From Streptomyces cellostaticus (lineage in GTDB: Bacteria; Actinomycetota; Actinomycetes; Streptomycetales; Streptomycetaceae): a DNA stretch of 64,000 nt. The notes under the pieces are model-generated. The model saw only the letters and a list, made by a program, of their open reading frames with translations, was not told the DNA's origin and made no database searches. The stretch covers positions 124,001 to 188,000 of the forward strand of contig NZ_JALLIN010000006.1 of NCBI RefSeq assembly GCF_023630175.1, read 5' to 3'. Below are positions 41,712 through 50,368 of the stretch, piece after piece (the first letter of the stretch is position 1; every line of letters begins with the position of its first letter). A program made the translations under genes and the position numbers.

Positions 41712-42542
41712 ATGTCCGCCACCGTCACCTTCCCGGTCCCCACCCCGCACGGCCCGAGGGACGTGACCGTCTCCTACGCGCGCGTGGGACGCGGCGCGCC
41801 GCTGGTGCTGCTGCACGGCATCGGCCACCACCGGCAGGCCTGGGACCCGGTCGTCGACATCCTCGCCACCGAGCGCGAGGTCGTCGCGGTGGACCTGCCG
41901 GGCTTCGGCGCGTCCCCCGGCCTGCCGGGCGGCCTGCCCTACGACCTGCCCACGACCAACGCCGTGCTCGCCTCCCTCTTCGAGGCGCTGGAACTGGACC
42001 GCCCGCACGTGGCGGGCAACTCCCTGGGCGGCCTGCTGGCGCTGGAACTGGGCCGCGGGAAGCTCGTACGGTCCGTCACCGCCCTGTCCCCGGCCGGGTT
42101 CTGGACGCAGGCCGAACGCCGCTACGCCTTCGCGATGCTGCAGACCATGCGGGGCGTGGCCCAGCGGCTGCCGCTGCCCCTCGTGGAGCGGCTGTCGCGC
42201 TCCGCGGCCGGCCGCACCGCGCTGACCAGCACCATCTACCGCCGGCCCGGGCGCCGTTCCCCCGACGCCGTGGTCGCCGAGACGCTCGCGCTGGCCGGTG
42301 CCACCGGCTTCGACGCGACCCTGCGCGCGGGGGCCACCGTCCGGTTCACCGACGGCCTGCCCGGGCTGCCGGTCACCGTCGCGTGGGGCAGCCAGGACCG
42401 GCTCCTGGTCCGCCGCCAGGGCGTCCGCGCCAAGACGATCATCCCGCACGCCAGGCTGGTACGGCTCCCGGGCTGCGGGCACGTCCCGATGAACGACGAC
42501 CCGGCACTGGTCGCCCGCGTCATCCTGGACGGAAGCCGCTGA
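41712..42542 (+). CDS. Alpha/beta-fold hydrolase
   Basis: 276 aa cytoplasmic hydrolase. Oxyanion motif LLHGIGHHRQAWDPV, nucleophile elbow GNSLGG with Ser, acid region WGSQDRLL with Asp, and GCGHVPMNDDP with His form a full triad of the epoxide hydrolase/haloperoxidase-like group. GAGGAGC precedes the ATG. Substrate unknown; a 157-bp gap separates it from the next gene. Confidence 0.9.
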   Translation: MSATVTFPVPTPHGPRDVTVSYARVGRGAPLVLLHGIGHHRQAWDPVVDILATEREVVAVDLPGFGASPGLPGGLPYDLPTTNAVLASLFEALELDRPHVAGNSLGGLLALELGRGKLVRSVTALSPAGFWTQAERRYAFAMLQTMRGVAQRLPLPLVERLSRSAAGRTALTSTIYRRPGRRSPDAVVAETLALAGATGFDATLRAGATVRFTDGLPGLPVTVAWGSQDRLLVRRQGVRAKTIIPHARLVRLPGCGHVPMNDDPALVARVILDGSR

Positions 42543-42663
42543 CCCGCGGGAAACCCCCGCGGACGGCTCGTCGTCCCCGCCCGGCCGGACGTCCGGCGAA
42601 CCGGTACTGGAAAATCCAACAAAAAGGACGGAAGCGCGCTTTACCCATCGGTCACACATCGTT

Positions 42664-42673
42664 CGTGATCACG
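42664..42673. promoter_or_regulatory. Short perfect palindrome before the ACT-GNAT gene
   Basis: CGTGATCACG lies 27 bp before the ATG. It is flanked by the sequence ACATCGTT and ACGCAACACC, less GC-rich than the surroundings. It may be an operator. Ten bases alone are weak evidence. Confidence 0.3.
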
Positions 42674-42699
42674 CAACACCGTTCCTCCACAGTGGCTGC

Positions 42700-44139
42700 A
42701 TGACTTCGGACCTGTCTCGAGTGACCCGGACGCGGCACGGGCGGCCCGTGCACCACTGGCGGCGGGACCTCGTCGAACTCGCCGCCCTGTTCACCGCGGT
42801 GGCGGTGGCCGACGGCGTGGCCAACCTGATCGGACACGGCCCCGACGGTCCAGCGCTGCTGGTGATCTCGGCGCTCGTGCTGGCCGCGACGGCGGGCTTC
42901 CACACCTGGTGGGCACGCCGCCACGGGCACGCGCCGCCGGCCGAGCATACCGGTGCCCGGCCGGCCGCGGAGGTGCGGCCGGCCGGGCCCGCGCGGGCCA
43001 CGGACGCGGCGGAACCGGACCCGGCCCGGGCGAGCGTGCTGTGGCGGATGCGGACCACGGTGCGGGACGAGCCCGGCTCGCTGGCCGCGCTGTGCACGGC
43101 GCTGGCCGGGCGGCGGGTCGACATCCTGAGCCTGCAGACGCACCCGCTGGCCGACGGCACCGTGGACGAGTTCCTGCTGCGGGCGCCGGAGGCGCTCACG
43201 GCGACCGAGCTCACCCGGACCGTGTCACTGGCCGGCGGCCTGTCCACCTGGATCGAGCGGGCCGACGCCCACGACCTGGTGGACGCCCCGACCCGGGTAC
43301 TGGCCCTCGCGGCGCGCACCGCGCTGGACGCGGCGGAACTACCCCTGGCCCTGCGGCAGTTGCTGGGGCGGTGCACGATCCGTTCGCTGCCCGCCACGCC
43401 CTTCGGCGGGGGCCGCGGGCCGGAACCGGTGCCCGTGGAGGGAGTCCTCGAGGACACCGTCATGCGGCTGCGGGCGCCCGAGGGCGGCGTGCTCACCGTG
43501 GAACGGCCGTATCTGCCCTTCACCCCGGCCGAGTTCGCGCGGGCCAGGGCGCTGGTCGAGCTGGACAGCCGGCTCGGACCGCGGATCCCGGACGGCCACG
43601 ACGTGCTGACCCTGCCCGAGGGCGCCGACATCACCGTGCGCCGGGTGGACACCGGCGACCTCGCGGCGGCCAGGGACATGCACGAGCGGTGCTCGCGGCG
43701 CACCCTCGGCCTGCGCTACCACGGGCCGGCCGGGGACGCCGACCGCTATCTGAACCACCTGCTCAGCCCCCGCTTCGGCCGCACCCTGGCCGCGCAGACC
43801 GCCTCCGGGCGCATCGTCGGCCTCGGCCATCTGCTCTGGGACGGTGACGAGACCGAGGTCGCGCTGCTGGTCGAGGACGCCTGGCAGCGGCGCGGCATCG
43901 GCGCCGAACTGCTCGGCCGCCTGGTGACGATGGCCGCCGAGGCCGGCTGCGAGAGCGTGTACGCCGTGACGCAGGCCTCCAACACCGGCATGGTCGCGGC
44001 GATGCGCGGCCTGGGGCTGCCCCTGGACTACCAGATCGAGGAGGGCACCCTGGTCGTCACGGCGCGTCTGGACACCACCGCCGCGGCCGCCCGCGAGGGC
44101 CGCGGCGAGCGGCTCGGCGAGACGGCCCGCGCCGACTGA
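42700..44139 (+). CDS. Membrane-anchored ACT domain-GNAT acetyltransferase fusion
   Basis: 479 aa. Residues 25-45 and 51-70 are two membrane segments (LVELAALFTAVAVADGVANL, ALLVISALVLAATAGFHTWW), followed by a Pro/Ala-rich linker to 110. Residues about 113-185 look like an ACT domain (MRTTVRDEPGSLAALCTALA, then GRRVDILSLQTH). The middle is unassigned. The C-terminal GNAT domain, about 305-460, has VRRVDTGDLAAARDMHERCS and VEDAWQRRGIGAELLGRLV, with EAGCESVYAVTQASNTGM. ACT domains bind amino acids, so acetyltransferase control by an amino acid at the membrane is plausible. Confidence 0.85.
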   Translation: MTSDLSRVTRTRHGRPVHHWRRDLVELAALFTAVAVADGVANLIGHGPDGPALLVISALVLAATAGFHTWWARRHGHAPPAEHTGARPAAEVRPAGPARATDAAEPDPARASVLWRMRTTVRDEPGSLAALCTALAGRRVDILSLQTHPLADGTVDEFLLRAPEALTATELTRTVSLAGGLSTWIERADAHDLVDAPTRVLALAARTALDAAELPLALRQLLGRCTIRSLPATPFGGGRGPEPVPVEGVLEDTVMRLRAPEGGVLTVERPYLPFTPAEFARARALVELDSRLGPRIPDGHDVLTLPEGADITVRRVDTGDLAAARDMHERCSRRTLGLRYHGPAGDADRYLNHLLSPRFGRTLAAQTASGRIVGLGHLLWDGDETEVALLVEDAWQRRGIGAELLGRLVTMAAEAGCESVYAVTQASNTGMVAAMRGLGLPLDYQIEEGTLVVTARLDTTAAAAREGRGERLGETARAD

Positions 44140-44154
44140 GGCCGCGTCGGGAGC

Positions 44155-44183
44155 GGCGGCCCGGACCCCCGTGCCGGGCCGCC
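44155..44183. terminator. Bidirectional hairpin between convergent genes
   Basis: GGCGGCCCGG, nine bases, CCGGGCCGCC: a perfect 10-bp stem between the ACT-GNAT stop and the PLP enzyme stop. Confidence 0.85.
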
Positions 44184-44203
44184 GTCGTTCCCGCGGGACC
44201 TGT

Positions 44204-45421
44204 TCAGCCCGCGGTCTCCTGGAGGGGGGCGGCGTCCCGCAGCGGGACCGGCGTGAGGGTCCGCTCCCCCAGCGCCTGGTCCAGGTCCGCCCACAGGTCG
44301 TCGACGTCCTCCAGTCCCACGGACATCCGCAGCAGCCGGTCGCTCACCCCGGCGCCGCGCCGGTCGTCGGCGTCGACGATGCGGTGGCTGATGGACGCGG
44401 GGTGCTGGATGAGGGTGTCGACGCTGCCCAGGCTGACCGCCGGAGTGATCAGACCGACCCGGCCGATCACCTCGTGCGGGTCGCCGTGCACCTCGAAGGC
44501 GATCATCGCGCCGCCCAGCTTCGGGTAGTGGACACGGGCCACCCGCGGGTCGGCGGCGAGCCGGCCGGCCAGTTCGGCGGCGCTCGCGGAGGCGGCCCGG
44601 ACCCGCACCGGCAGCGTGGACAGGCCCCGGAGCAGCAGGTACCCGGCCAGCGGATGCAGGACCCCGCCGGTGGCGAAGCGTATCTGCCGGAGCCGTCCGG
44701 CGAACTCCTCGTCGCAGGCCACCACACCGGCGAGGACGTCGCCGTGTCCGCCGAGGTACTTGGTGGCGCTGTGCAGCACCAGGCGTGCGCCGTGTTCGGC
44801 GGGACGCTGCAGCACCGGCGTCGCGAAGGTGTTGTCGGCGAGCAGCGGGACCGACCCGCAGGAGTGGGCGACGGCCCGCAGGTCGACCTCGGCGAGGGTC
44901 GGGTTGGCCGGTGACTCGACCATCACCAGGCCGGTGTCGGGGCGCAGCGCGTCGGCGATCCCGGCCGGGTCGGTCCAGGTGACCTCGGTGCCGAGGAGCC
45001 CGGCGGTCAGCAGGTGGTCGCTGCAGCCGTACAGCGGGCGTACCGCGACCACGTGCCGCAGGCCCGTCGCGGACCGCGCCAGGAGGACCGCGCTGAGCGC
45101 GGCCATGCCGCTGGCGAAGGCGACCGCGGACTCGGTGCCCTCCAGCCGGGCGAGGGCGGTCTCGAAGCGGGCCACGGTCGGGTTGCCGAGGCGGCCGTAG
45201 ATCGGCGGGCCCTCGGGGTCGGCGCCGTCGGTGGCGAAGGCGTCGATACGGGCGGCCTCGCCGCGGCTGTCGAAGGACGGGTAGGTGGTGGACAGGTCGA
45301 TCGGCGGGGCGTGCAGCCCCTGGCGGGCCAGGTCGTCGCGGCCGGCGTGCACGGCCTCGGTGGCCAGTGCTCTCGATGCGGTGCGTACGGCGTCGTAGGC
45401 ACCCGTGCTCGCTGTGTCCAT
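44204..45421 (-). CDS. Cys/Met metabolism PLP-dependent enzyme (trans-sulfuration family)
   Basis: 405 aa member of the cystathionine gamma-synthase/lyase, methionine gamma-lyase family. ATEAVHAGRDD and PPIDLSTTYPSF are at the N-terminus, YGRLGNPTVARFETALARLE is the PLP-phosphate Tyr/Arg motif, VESPANPTLAEVDL the ring-stacking part, DNTFATPVLQRP has the PLP Asp, and SATKYLGGHGD the Schiff-base Lys. Length and the HAPPIDLSTTYPS start favour a lyase or gamma-synthase; I cannot separate them. Divergent from an Lrp/AsnC regulator by 60 bp, its likely controller. Confidence 0.93.
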   Translation of the reverse strand: MDTASTGAYDAVRTASRALATEAVHAGRDDLARQGLHAPPIDLSTTYPSFDSRGEAARIDAFATDGADPEGPPIYGRLGNPTVARFETALARLEGTESAVAFASGMAALSAVLLARSATGLRHVVAVRPLYGCSDHLLTAGLLGTEVTWTDPAGIADALRPDTGLVMVESPANPTLAEVDLRAVAHSCGSVPLLADNTFATPVLQRPAEHGARLVLHSATKYLGGHGDVLAGVVACDEEFAGRLRQIRFATGGVLHPLAGYLLLRGLSTLPVRVRAASASAAELAGRLAADPRVARVHYPKLGGAMIAFEVHGDPHEVIGRVGLITPAVSLGSVDTLIQHPASISHRIVDADDRRGAGVSDRLLRMSVGLEDVDDLWADLDQALGERTLTPVPLRDAAPLQETAG

Positions 45422-45433
45422 GGGCGGAAGGGT

Positions 45434-45450
45434 GAACACCGGCCGGGTTC
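45434..45450. promoter_or_regulatory. Possible Lrp/AsnC operator
   Basis: GAACACCGGCCGGGTTC in the 60-bp divergent promoter is nearly palindromic (one extra base, GAAC-a-CCGG / CCGG-GTTC). It lies 13 bp before the PLP enzyme start and 32 bp before the Lrp start. Low confidence from symmetry alone. Confidence 0.35.
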
Positions 45451-45481
45451 CGGAGGCGGGACGCCGTGTTACGTTCGACAC

Positions 45482-45973
45482 ATGGCTGAATCTGTCGCAC
45501 TGGATCCGGTGGATCTCCATCTGCTGCGGCTGCTGCAGAACGACGCGCGGACGACCTACCGCGATCTCGCCGCCCAGGTGGGGGTGGCGCCGTCGACGTG
45601 CCTGGACCGGGTCGCCAGGCTGCGCCGCGCGGGCGTGATCCTCGGCCACCAACTGCGCCTCGACCCGGCCAGGTTGGGGCGCGGCCTGGAGGCGCTGCTG
45701 CTGGTTCAGGTGCGGCCGCACCGCCGGGAGCTGGTGGGTCCGTTCGTCGAGCGGATCCGCGCGTTGCCGGAGTCGCGGACGGTGTTCCATCTGACCGGTC
45801 CCGACGACTATCTGGTGCACGTGGCCGTGGCGGACATGGCCGATCTGCAACGGCTGGTGCTGGACGGGTTCACCGCGCGGCGGGAGGTGGCCCGGGTGGA
45901 GACCCGGCTGATCTTCCAGCAGTGGGACTGCGGGCCGCTTCTGCCCCCGGCTGAATCCGGGACGCACGGGTGA
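45482..45973 (+). CDS. Lrp/AsnC-family transcriptional regulator
   Basis: 163 aa. Helix-turn-helix: LDPVDLHLLRLLQNDARTTY then RDLAAQVGVAPSTCLDRVAR (residues 7-46). A RAM/ligand-binding half follows (LEALLLVQVRPHRRELVGPF, TVFHLTGPDDYLVHVAV, ARVETRLIFQQW). The start is ATG 45482. Its neighbour, a Cys/Met PLP enzyme, suggests a sulfur amino acid as effector. A DUF885 gene follows after 32 bp. Confidence 0.93.
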   Translation: MAESVALDPVDLHLLRLLQNDARTTYRDLAAQVGVAPSTCLDRVARLRRAGVILGHQLRLDPARLGRGLEALLLVQVRPHRRELVGPFVERIRALPESRTVFHLTGPDDYLVHVAVADMADLQRLVLDGFTARREVARVETRLIFQQWDCGPLLPPAESGTHG

Positions 45974-46005
45974 CGCGGGCGGTGCGCGCGTACGAGGATG
46001 GCGCC

Positions 46006-47697
46006 ATGTCTGAGATCCGGATCCCGCTGCCCCGTCAGGTCGCCGACGCCTACGTGGACGACCTCATCGCCCTCGACCCGGTCGCCGGTACCTACCTCGG
46101 TGTACAGGAGAGTTCGACCCGGCTGCCCGACTTCTCCCCGGCCGGCCAGGAGGCCGTGGCGGAGCTGATGCGGGCGACGCTCGCGAGGCTCGACGAGGCC
46201 GAGCGGCAGCCCGGTGCGGACAGCGACGTGGAGCGTCGCTGCGGCCGGCTGCTGCGGGAGCGGCTGACCGCCGAGCTGGCCGTGCACGAGGCCGACGAGC
46301 ACCTGCGCGCGGTCGGCAACATGAGCACGCCGGGGCACTCGGTGCGGGACGTGTTCACGGTCATGCCGGCGCGGACCGAGCAGGACTGGGCGGCGATCGC
46401 GCAGCGGCTGCGCGCGGTGCCGGCCGCGATCGCGGGCTACCGGCAGTCCCTGGAACTGGGCCTGGAGCGCAAGCTGTACGCGGCGCCCCGGCCGACCGCG
46501 ACGTACATCGGGCAGCTCTCCGACTGGACCGACACCGACGGCCGGGGCCGCGGCTGGTACGAGGACTTCGCCGCCGCCGGTCCGGACGCGCTGCGCGCGG
46601 AGCTGGACGAGGCGGCCCGCACGGCGACGGCCGCGCTGGCCGGGCTGCGGGACTGGATGCGCGACGTGTACGCGCCGACCGTCGAGGGCGCGCCGAACAC
46701 GGTGGGCCGCGAGCGGTACGCCCGCTGGGCCCGCTACTTCAACGGCACCGACCTTGACCTGGACGAGGCGTACGCGTACGGCTGGTCGGAGTTCCACCGC
46801 ATCCTCGGCGAGATGAGGCAGGAGGCGGAGAAGATCCTGCCGGGCGCCGGGACGCCCTGGGTGGCGCTGGCCCACCTGGACGAGCACGGCCGGCACATCG
46901 AGGGCGTCGACGAGGTCCGCGAGTGGCTGCAGGGCCTGATGGACCGGGCCATCGCGGACCTGGACGGCACGCACTTCGAACTCGCCGAGCGGGTGCGGAG
47001 GGTGGAGTCGCACATCGCCCCGCCCGGCGGTGCCGCCGCCCCGTACTACACCGCCCCGTCGGAGGACTTCTCGCGTCCGGGCCGGACCTGGCTGCCGACC
47101 ATGGGCCTGACCCGGTTCCCGGTGTACGACCTGGTGTCGACGTGGTACCACGAGGGCGTGCCCGGGCACCATCTGCAGCTCGCGCAGTGGGCGCACGTGG
47201 CGAAGGACCTCTCCCGCTACCAGGCCACGGTCGGCGGGGTCAGCGCCAACGCGGAGGGCTGGGCGCTGTACGCGGAGCGGCTGATGGACGAACTGGGCTA
47301 TCTCACGGATCCGGAGGAGCGGCTCGGATATCTGGACGCGCAGATGATGCGCGCGGCCCGGGTGATCGTCGACATCGGTATGCACCTGGAGCTGGAGATC
47401 CCGGCGGACTCGCCGTTCCACCCCGGTGAGCGCTGGACCCCGGAGCTGGCGCAGGAGTTCTTCGGCTCCCACAGCAGCCGTCCGGCGGACTTCGTGGAGA
47501 GCGAGCTGACCCGGTACCTCACGATCCCGGGCCAGGCGATCGGCTACAAGCTCGGCGAGCGCGCCTGGCTGCTGGGCCGCGAGAACGCCCGTGCGCGGCA
47601 CGGTGACGCCTTCGACCTGAAGGCCTGGCACATGGCGGCCCTCTCCCAGGGTTCGCTGGGCCTGGACGACCTGCTGGACGAGCTCTCCCGCCTCTGA
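46006..47697 (+). CDS. DUF885-family zinc metallopeptidase-like protein
   Basis: 563 aa. The metal site is STWYHEGVPGHHLQLAQW near residues 380-397 (HExxxGHH variant), with ANAEGWALYAERLMDELG supplying the next Glu. No signal peptide, so cytoplasmic. DUF885 proteins are thermolysin-like peptidases of poorly known substrate. ATG 46006 gives MSEIRIPLPRQVADAYV; TACGAGGAT lies just before it with no Shine-Dalgarno sequence, which fits a leaderless transcript. At 563 aa it is normal length. Confidence 0.9.
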   Translation: MSEIRIPLPRQVADAYVDDLIALDPVAGTYLGVQESSTRLPDFSPAGQEAVAELMRATLARLDEAERQPGADSDVERRCGRLLRERLTAELAVHEADEHLRAVGNMSTPGHSVRDVFTVMPARTEQDWAAIAQRLRAVPAAIAGYRQSLELGLERKLYAAPRPTATYIGQLSDWTDTDGRGRGWYEDFAAAGPDALRAELDEAARTATAALAGLRDWMRDVYAPTVEGAPNTVGRERYARWARYFNGTDLDLDEAYAYGWSEFHRILGEMRQEAEKILPGAGTPWVALAHLDEHGRHIEGVDEVREWLQGLMDRAIADLDGTHFELAERVRRVESHIAPPGGAAAPYYTAPSEDFSRPGRTWLPTMGLTRFPVYDLVSTWYHEGVPGHHLQLAQWAHVAKDLSRYQATVGGVSANAEGWALYAERLMDELGYLTDPEERLGYLDAQMMRAARVIVDIGMHLELEIPADSPFHPGERWTPELAQEFFGSHSSRPADFVESELTRYLTIPGQAIGYKLGERAWLLGRENARARHGDAFDLKAWHMAALSQGSLGLDDLLDELSRL

Positions 47698-47769
47698 CCC
47701 CGCGCCCGCCTCCCGTCCGGCATCCCGCGCGGATCGGGCCGGGCCCGGCCCGCGGGCACCGGCCGCGTC

Positions 47770-47793
47770 CCGTACGGCGGCTCGGCCGTACGG
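47770..47793 (+). terminator. Terminator hairpin after the DUF885 gene
   Basis: CCGTACGGC, six bases, GCCGTACGG: a perfect 9-bp stem that extends outward by GCGT/ACGC with one bulge. Confidence 0.8.
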
Positions 47794-47866
47794 ACGCCTC
47801 CGGTGGCGTGGGCCGGGACGAGGCCGCTTGCTGGTGCCCGGACTGTACGACGGGAGGCGGGCCGGC

Positions 47867-48541
47867 ATGCAGCAGACGGGACCGAGGCAGCAGGCGCTGG
47901 AGACACCGCGGGCCGCCGGGTTGGCGGGAGTGGTGTTCGCGCTGCTGCTGACGGCGGCGATCGTGCTGGTCAGATTGGGGATTCCCGAAGGTGTCGACGC
48001 GGTCACGGCGCAGGGTTTCACCGACGCGGGCCGGCGCGAGGCGGTGGGCTGGGCGCTCGACCTGATCCCGTTCGCCGGGATCTTCTTCCTGTGGTTCCTC
48101 GGTGCCGTACGGGCCCATGTGGGCGAGGTGGAGGACAGGTTCCTCGCCACCGTGCTGCTGGGCAGCGGGCTGATCTTCACCGCCTCGATGTTCGCCGCCG
48201 CCGCGGCGGCGGCGGCCGTGCTGGCCGTCGGCCACGTGGCCGGCACCACGCCCGCGCCGGCCGCGTGGGACTTCGGCCGCCATTTCGCGTACACGCTGCT
48301 CACCGGGTACGCGATGCGGATGGCGGCCGTCTTCGTGTCCTCGCTGTCGGTGATCGGGCACCTGCTCGGTGTTCTGCCGCGCTGGCTCACGGCCCTCGGT
48401 GCCCTCACCGCCCTGACGCTGCTGTTCTTCTCGTCGAACGTCCCCTGGGCGGAACTGGTCTTCCCCGCCTGGTCACTGGTGCTGAGCGTGTACATCCTGG
48501 TGAGCCGGCGTGCGGGGCCCCGTGCCCGCGCGGCCACGTGA
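47867..48541 (+). CDS. Hypothetical four- to five-TM membrane protein
   Basis: 224 aa. Hydrophobic segments: AAGLAGVVFALLLTAAIVLV, WALDLIPFAGIFFLWFLGAV, TVLLGSGLIFTASMFAAAAA, MRMAAVFVSSLSVIGHLLGV and ALTALTLLFFSSNVPWAELV. ATG 47867 (MQQTGPRQQALET) follows GGGAGG at proper distance; a TTG 39 bases earlier is less likely. No conserved domain is recognised. It is upstream of, but separated by 168 bp from, the ferredoxin-P450 operon, so a link is uncertain. Confidence 0.8.
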   Translation: MQQTGPRQQALETPRAAGLAGVVFALLLTAAIVLVRLGIPEGVDAVTAQGFTDAGRREAVGWALDLIPFAGIFFLWFLGAVRAHVGEVEDRFLATVLLGSGLIFTASMFAAAAAAAAVLAVGHVAGTTPAPAAWDFGRHFAYTLLTGYAMRMAAVFVSSLSVIGHLLGVLPRWLTALGALTALTLLFFSSNVPWAELVFPAWSLVLSVYILVSRRAGPRARAAT

Positions 48542-48709
48542 GGCGGGGCGCTCGCACCGCGTCGGGCCGCTCACCCGAACGGCCCGCCCGGCGCGCGGGA
48601 CGGGCGCGCGGCCTCCATGCTGGCCAGCGGGACACGATCGCTGTCCGGGGATGCCCGCACTGGGCGGGTGGTATGCACCGGACCTGGCCACCGGAAGGGC
48701 GGAGCGTCG

Positions 48710-48955
48710 ATGCGACTCGTCGTCGATCTCAACAAGTGTCAGGGGTACGCGCAGTGCGCGTTCCTGGCGCCCGACGTCTTCTCCATGCACGGCGAGGAGT
48801 CGCTGGTGTACAACCCGCGGGCGGACGAGGACCAGCGCGAGCGGCTGACCCGGGCGGTCGCCGCCTGCCCCGTGCAGGCGATCACCGCCGACGGCCTGGA
48901 CGGTCCGGCCGGCGCTTCCGCCGGAACCACCGGGGAGGCCTCCGATGACCGCTGA
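48710..48955 (+). CDS. Small ferredoxin for P450
   Basis: 81 aa. LVVDLNKCQGYAQCAFLAPD holds Cys9 and Cys15 (Cx5C), and AVAACPVQAI holds the third Cys-Pro, the pattern of 3Fe-4S ferredoxins that feed actinobacterial P450s. The ATG 48710 follows GGAG; an in-frame upstream extension lacks similarity. The last 15 residues are an Ala/Gly/Ser tail. It overlaps the ferredoxin reductase by 11 bp, and the P450 follows. Confidence 0.93.
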   Translation: MRLVVDLNKCQGYAQCAFLAPDVFSMHGEESLVYNPRADEDQRERLTRAVAACPVQAITADGLDGPAGASAGTTGEASDDR

Positions 48956-50333
48956 CCACATGGACTGGCTCCGGCGCGAGGGCCGGATCGTGATCGTCGG
49001 CGCCTCGCTGGCCGGGCTGCGGGCCGCGGAGACGCTGCGCGCCGAGGGGTTCGCCGGTTCGCTCACGATGATCGGTGACGAGCCCTACGAGCCGTACGAC
49101 CGGCCGCCGCTGTCCAAGGCCGTGCTGCTGGGCAAGGCGTCCCCGCACCACACCGAGCTGCCCCACCGCCGCGAGATCGACGCCAAGTGGCGGCTCGGTG
49201 TCGCGGCCACGGGCCTGGACCTGGCAGGCAAGCGGGTACGGCTGGCCGACGGGGACGAGGTGGAGTACGACCGGCTGCTGATCGCGACCGGCGTGCGGGC
49301 CCGGCCCTGGTTCAACGAGGAGGAGGGCCGCCTGGACGGCGTCTTCCTGCTGCGCACCCGGGACGACGCGGCCCGGCTGCTGCAGCGGCTGAGGTCGGCG
49401 CGCCGGGTGTTCATCATCGGCGCCGGGTTCGCCGGGTGCGAGGTCGCTTCCGCGTGCCGGGAGATGGGCCTGGCCGTCACCCTGGCGGAGCGGGCCGGAG
49501 CCCCGCTGGTGGGGGCCCTCGGCGGGGTGGTCGGCCCTGTCGCCGCCGCGCTGCAGACCGAGAACGGCGTGGACCTGCGCACCGGTATCACGGTCACCGC
49601 GCTGGAAGGCGATCCGGCCGGCCGGGTGCGCGCCGTGCATCTGTCCGACGGGAGTGAGGTCGATACGGATGTGGTGGTCGTCTCGCTCGGTTCGCTGCGC
49701 AACACCGAGTGGCTGTCCGGATCGGGACTCGGCGCCGGACCGCGGGGCATCGCCTGCGACGCCGGCTGCCGGGCCTTCGACTTCCGGGGCATCGTCACCG
49801 ACGACGTCTTCGTCGCGGGTGACGTCGCACGGTCGCCGCACGCGCTGTTCGGCTACCAGTTCCTCTCCCTCGAGCACTGGGGCAACGCCGTCGCCCAGGC
49901 GGAGACCGCCGCGCACAACATGATCTGCGCGGGTGCCGACCGGCGCCCGCACCTGTGGATGCCCGCCTTCTGGTCCTCGCAGTTCCGGGTGAACATCAAG
50001 TCCGTCGGCGTGCCGTCCATGGGCGACCAGATCATGATCACGCAGGGTTCGCTGGCCGAGCGCCGGTTCGTCGGTGTCTACGGGTTCAAGGGCCGGGTGA
50101 TCGCCGCCGTCAGCTTCGACAACACCCGCTGGCTGGAGTTCTACCAGCGGCAGATCGAGCGGGGCGCGCCGTTCCCGGTGGAGTACCCGACGATGGACCG
50201 GCGTCCCGAGGGCCGGCAGCCGGTCGACGCCGACTTCCCCGACCCGTCCCTGCCGACCCACGGCCCGACCGTGACCCTGAGCGGCTACTCACCTGCCGAC
50301 CAGCAACTGGTGTTCACACCGGCCCGCCACTGA
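48945..50333 (+). CDS. FAD-dependent ferredoxin reductase
   Basis: 462 aa. FAD motif IVIVGASLAGLRAAETLR near residue 15, the pyridine-nucleotide motif VFIIGAGFAGCEVASACREM near 157, and the FAD-closing TDDVFVAGDVARSPH. DRPPLSKAVL is typical of rubredoxin or ferredoxin reductases of the pyridine-disulfide class, here without active disulfide. It passes electrons from NAD(P)H to the preceding ferredoxin. The C-terminal reductase domain (residues 330-420) is intact; the last 40 residues extend the family. Confidence 0.93.
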   Translation: MTADHMDWLRREGRIVIVGASLAGLRAAETLRAEGFAGSLTMIGDEPYEPYDRPPLSKAVLLGKASPHHTELPHRREIDAKWRLGVAATGLDLAGKRVRLADGDEVEYDRLLIATGVRARPWFNEEEGRLDGVFLLRTRDDAARLLQRLRSARRVFIIGAGFAGCEVASACREMGLAVTLAERAGAPLVGALGGVVGPVAAALQTENGVDLRTGITVTALEGDPAGRVRAVHLSDGSEVDTDVVVVSLGSLRNTEWLSGSGLGAGPRGIACDAGCRAFDFRGIVTDDVFVAGDVARSPHALFGYQFLSLEHWGNAVAQAETAAHNMICAGADRRPHLWMPAFWSSQFRVNIKSVGVPSMGDQIMITQGSLAERRFVGVYGFKGRVIAAVSFDNTRWLEFYQRQIERGAPFPVEYPTMDRRPEGRQPVDADFPDPSLPTHGPTVTLSGYSPADQQLVFTPARH

Positions 50334-50368
50334 ACGCCGCCGTGGCCCCGACGCCCCAAGGACTTGTC

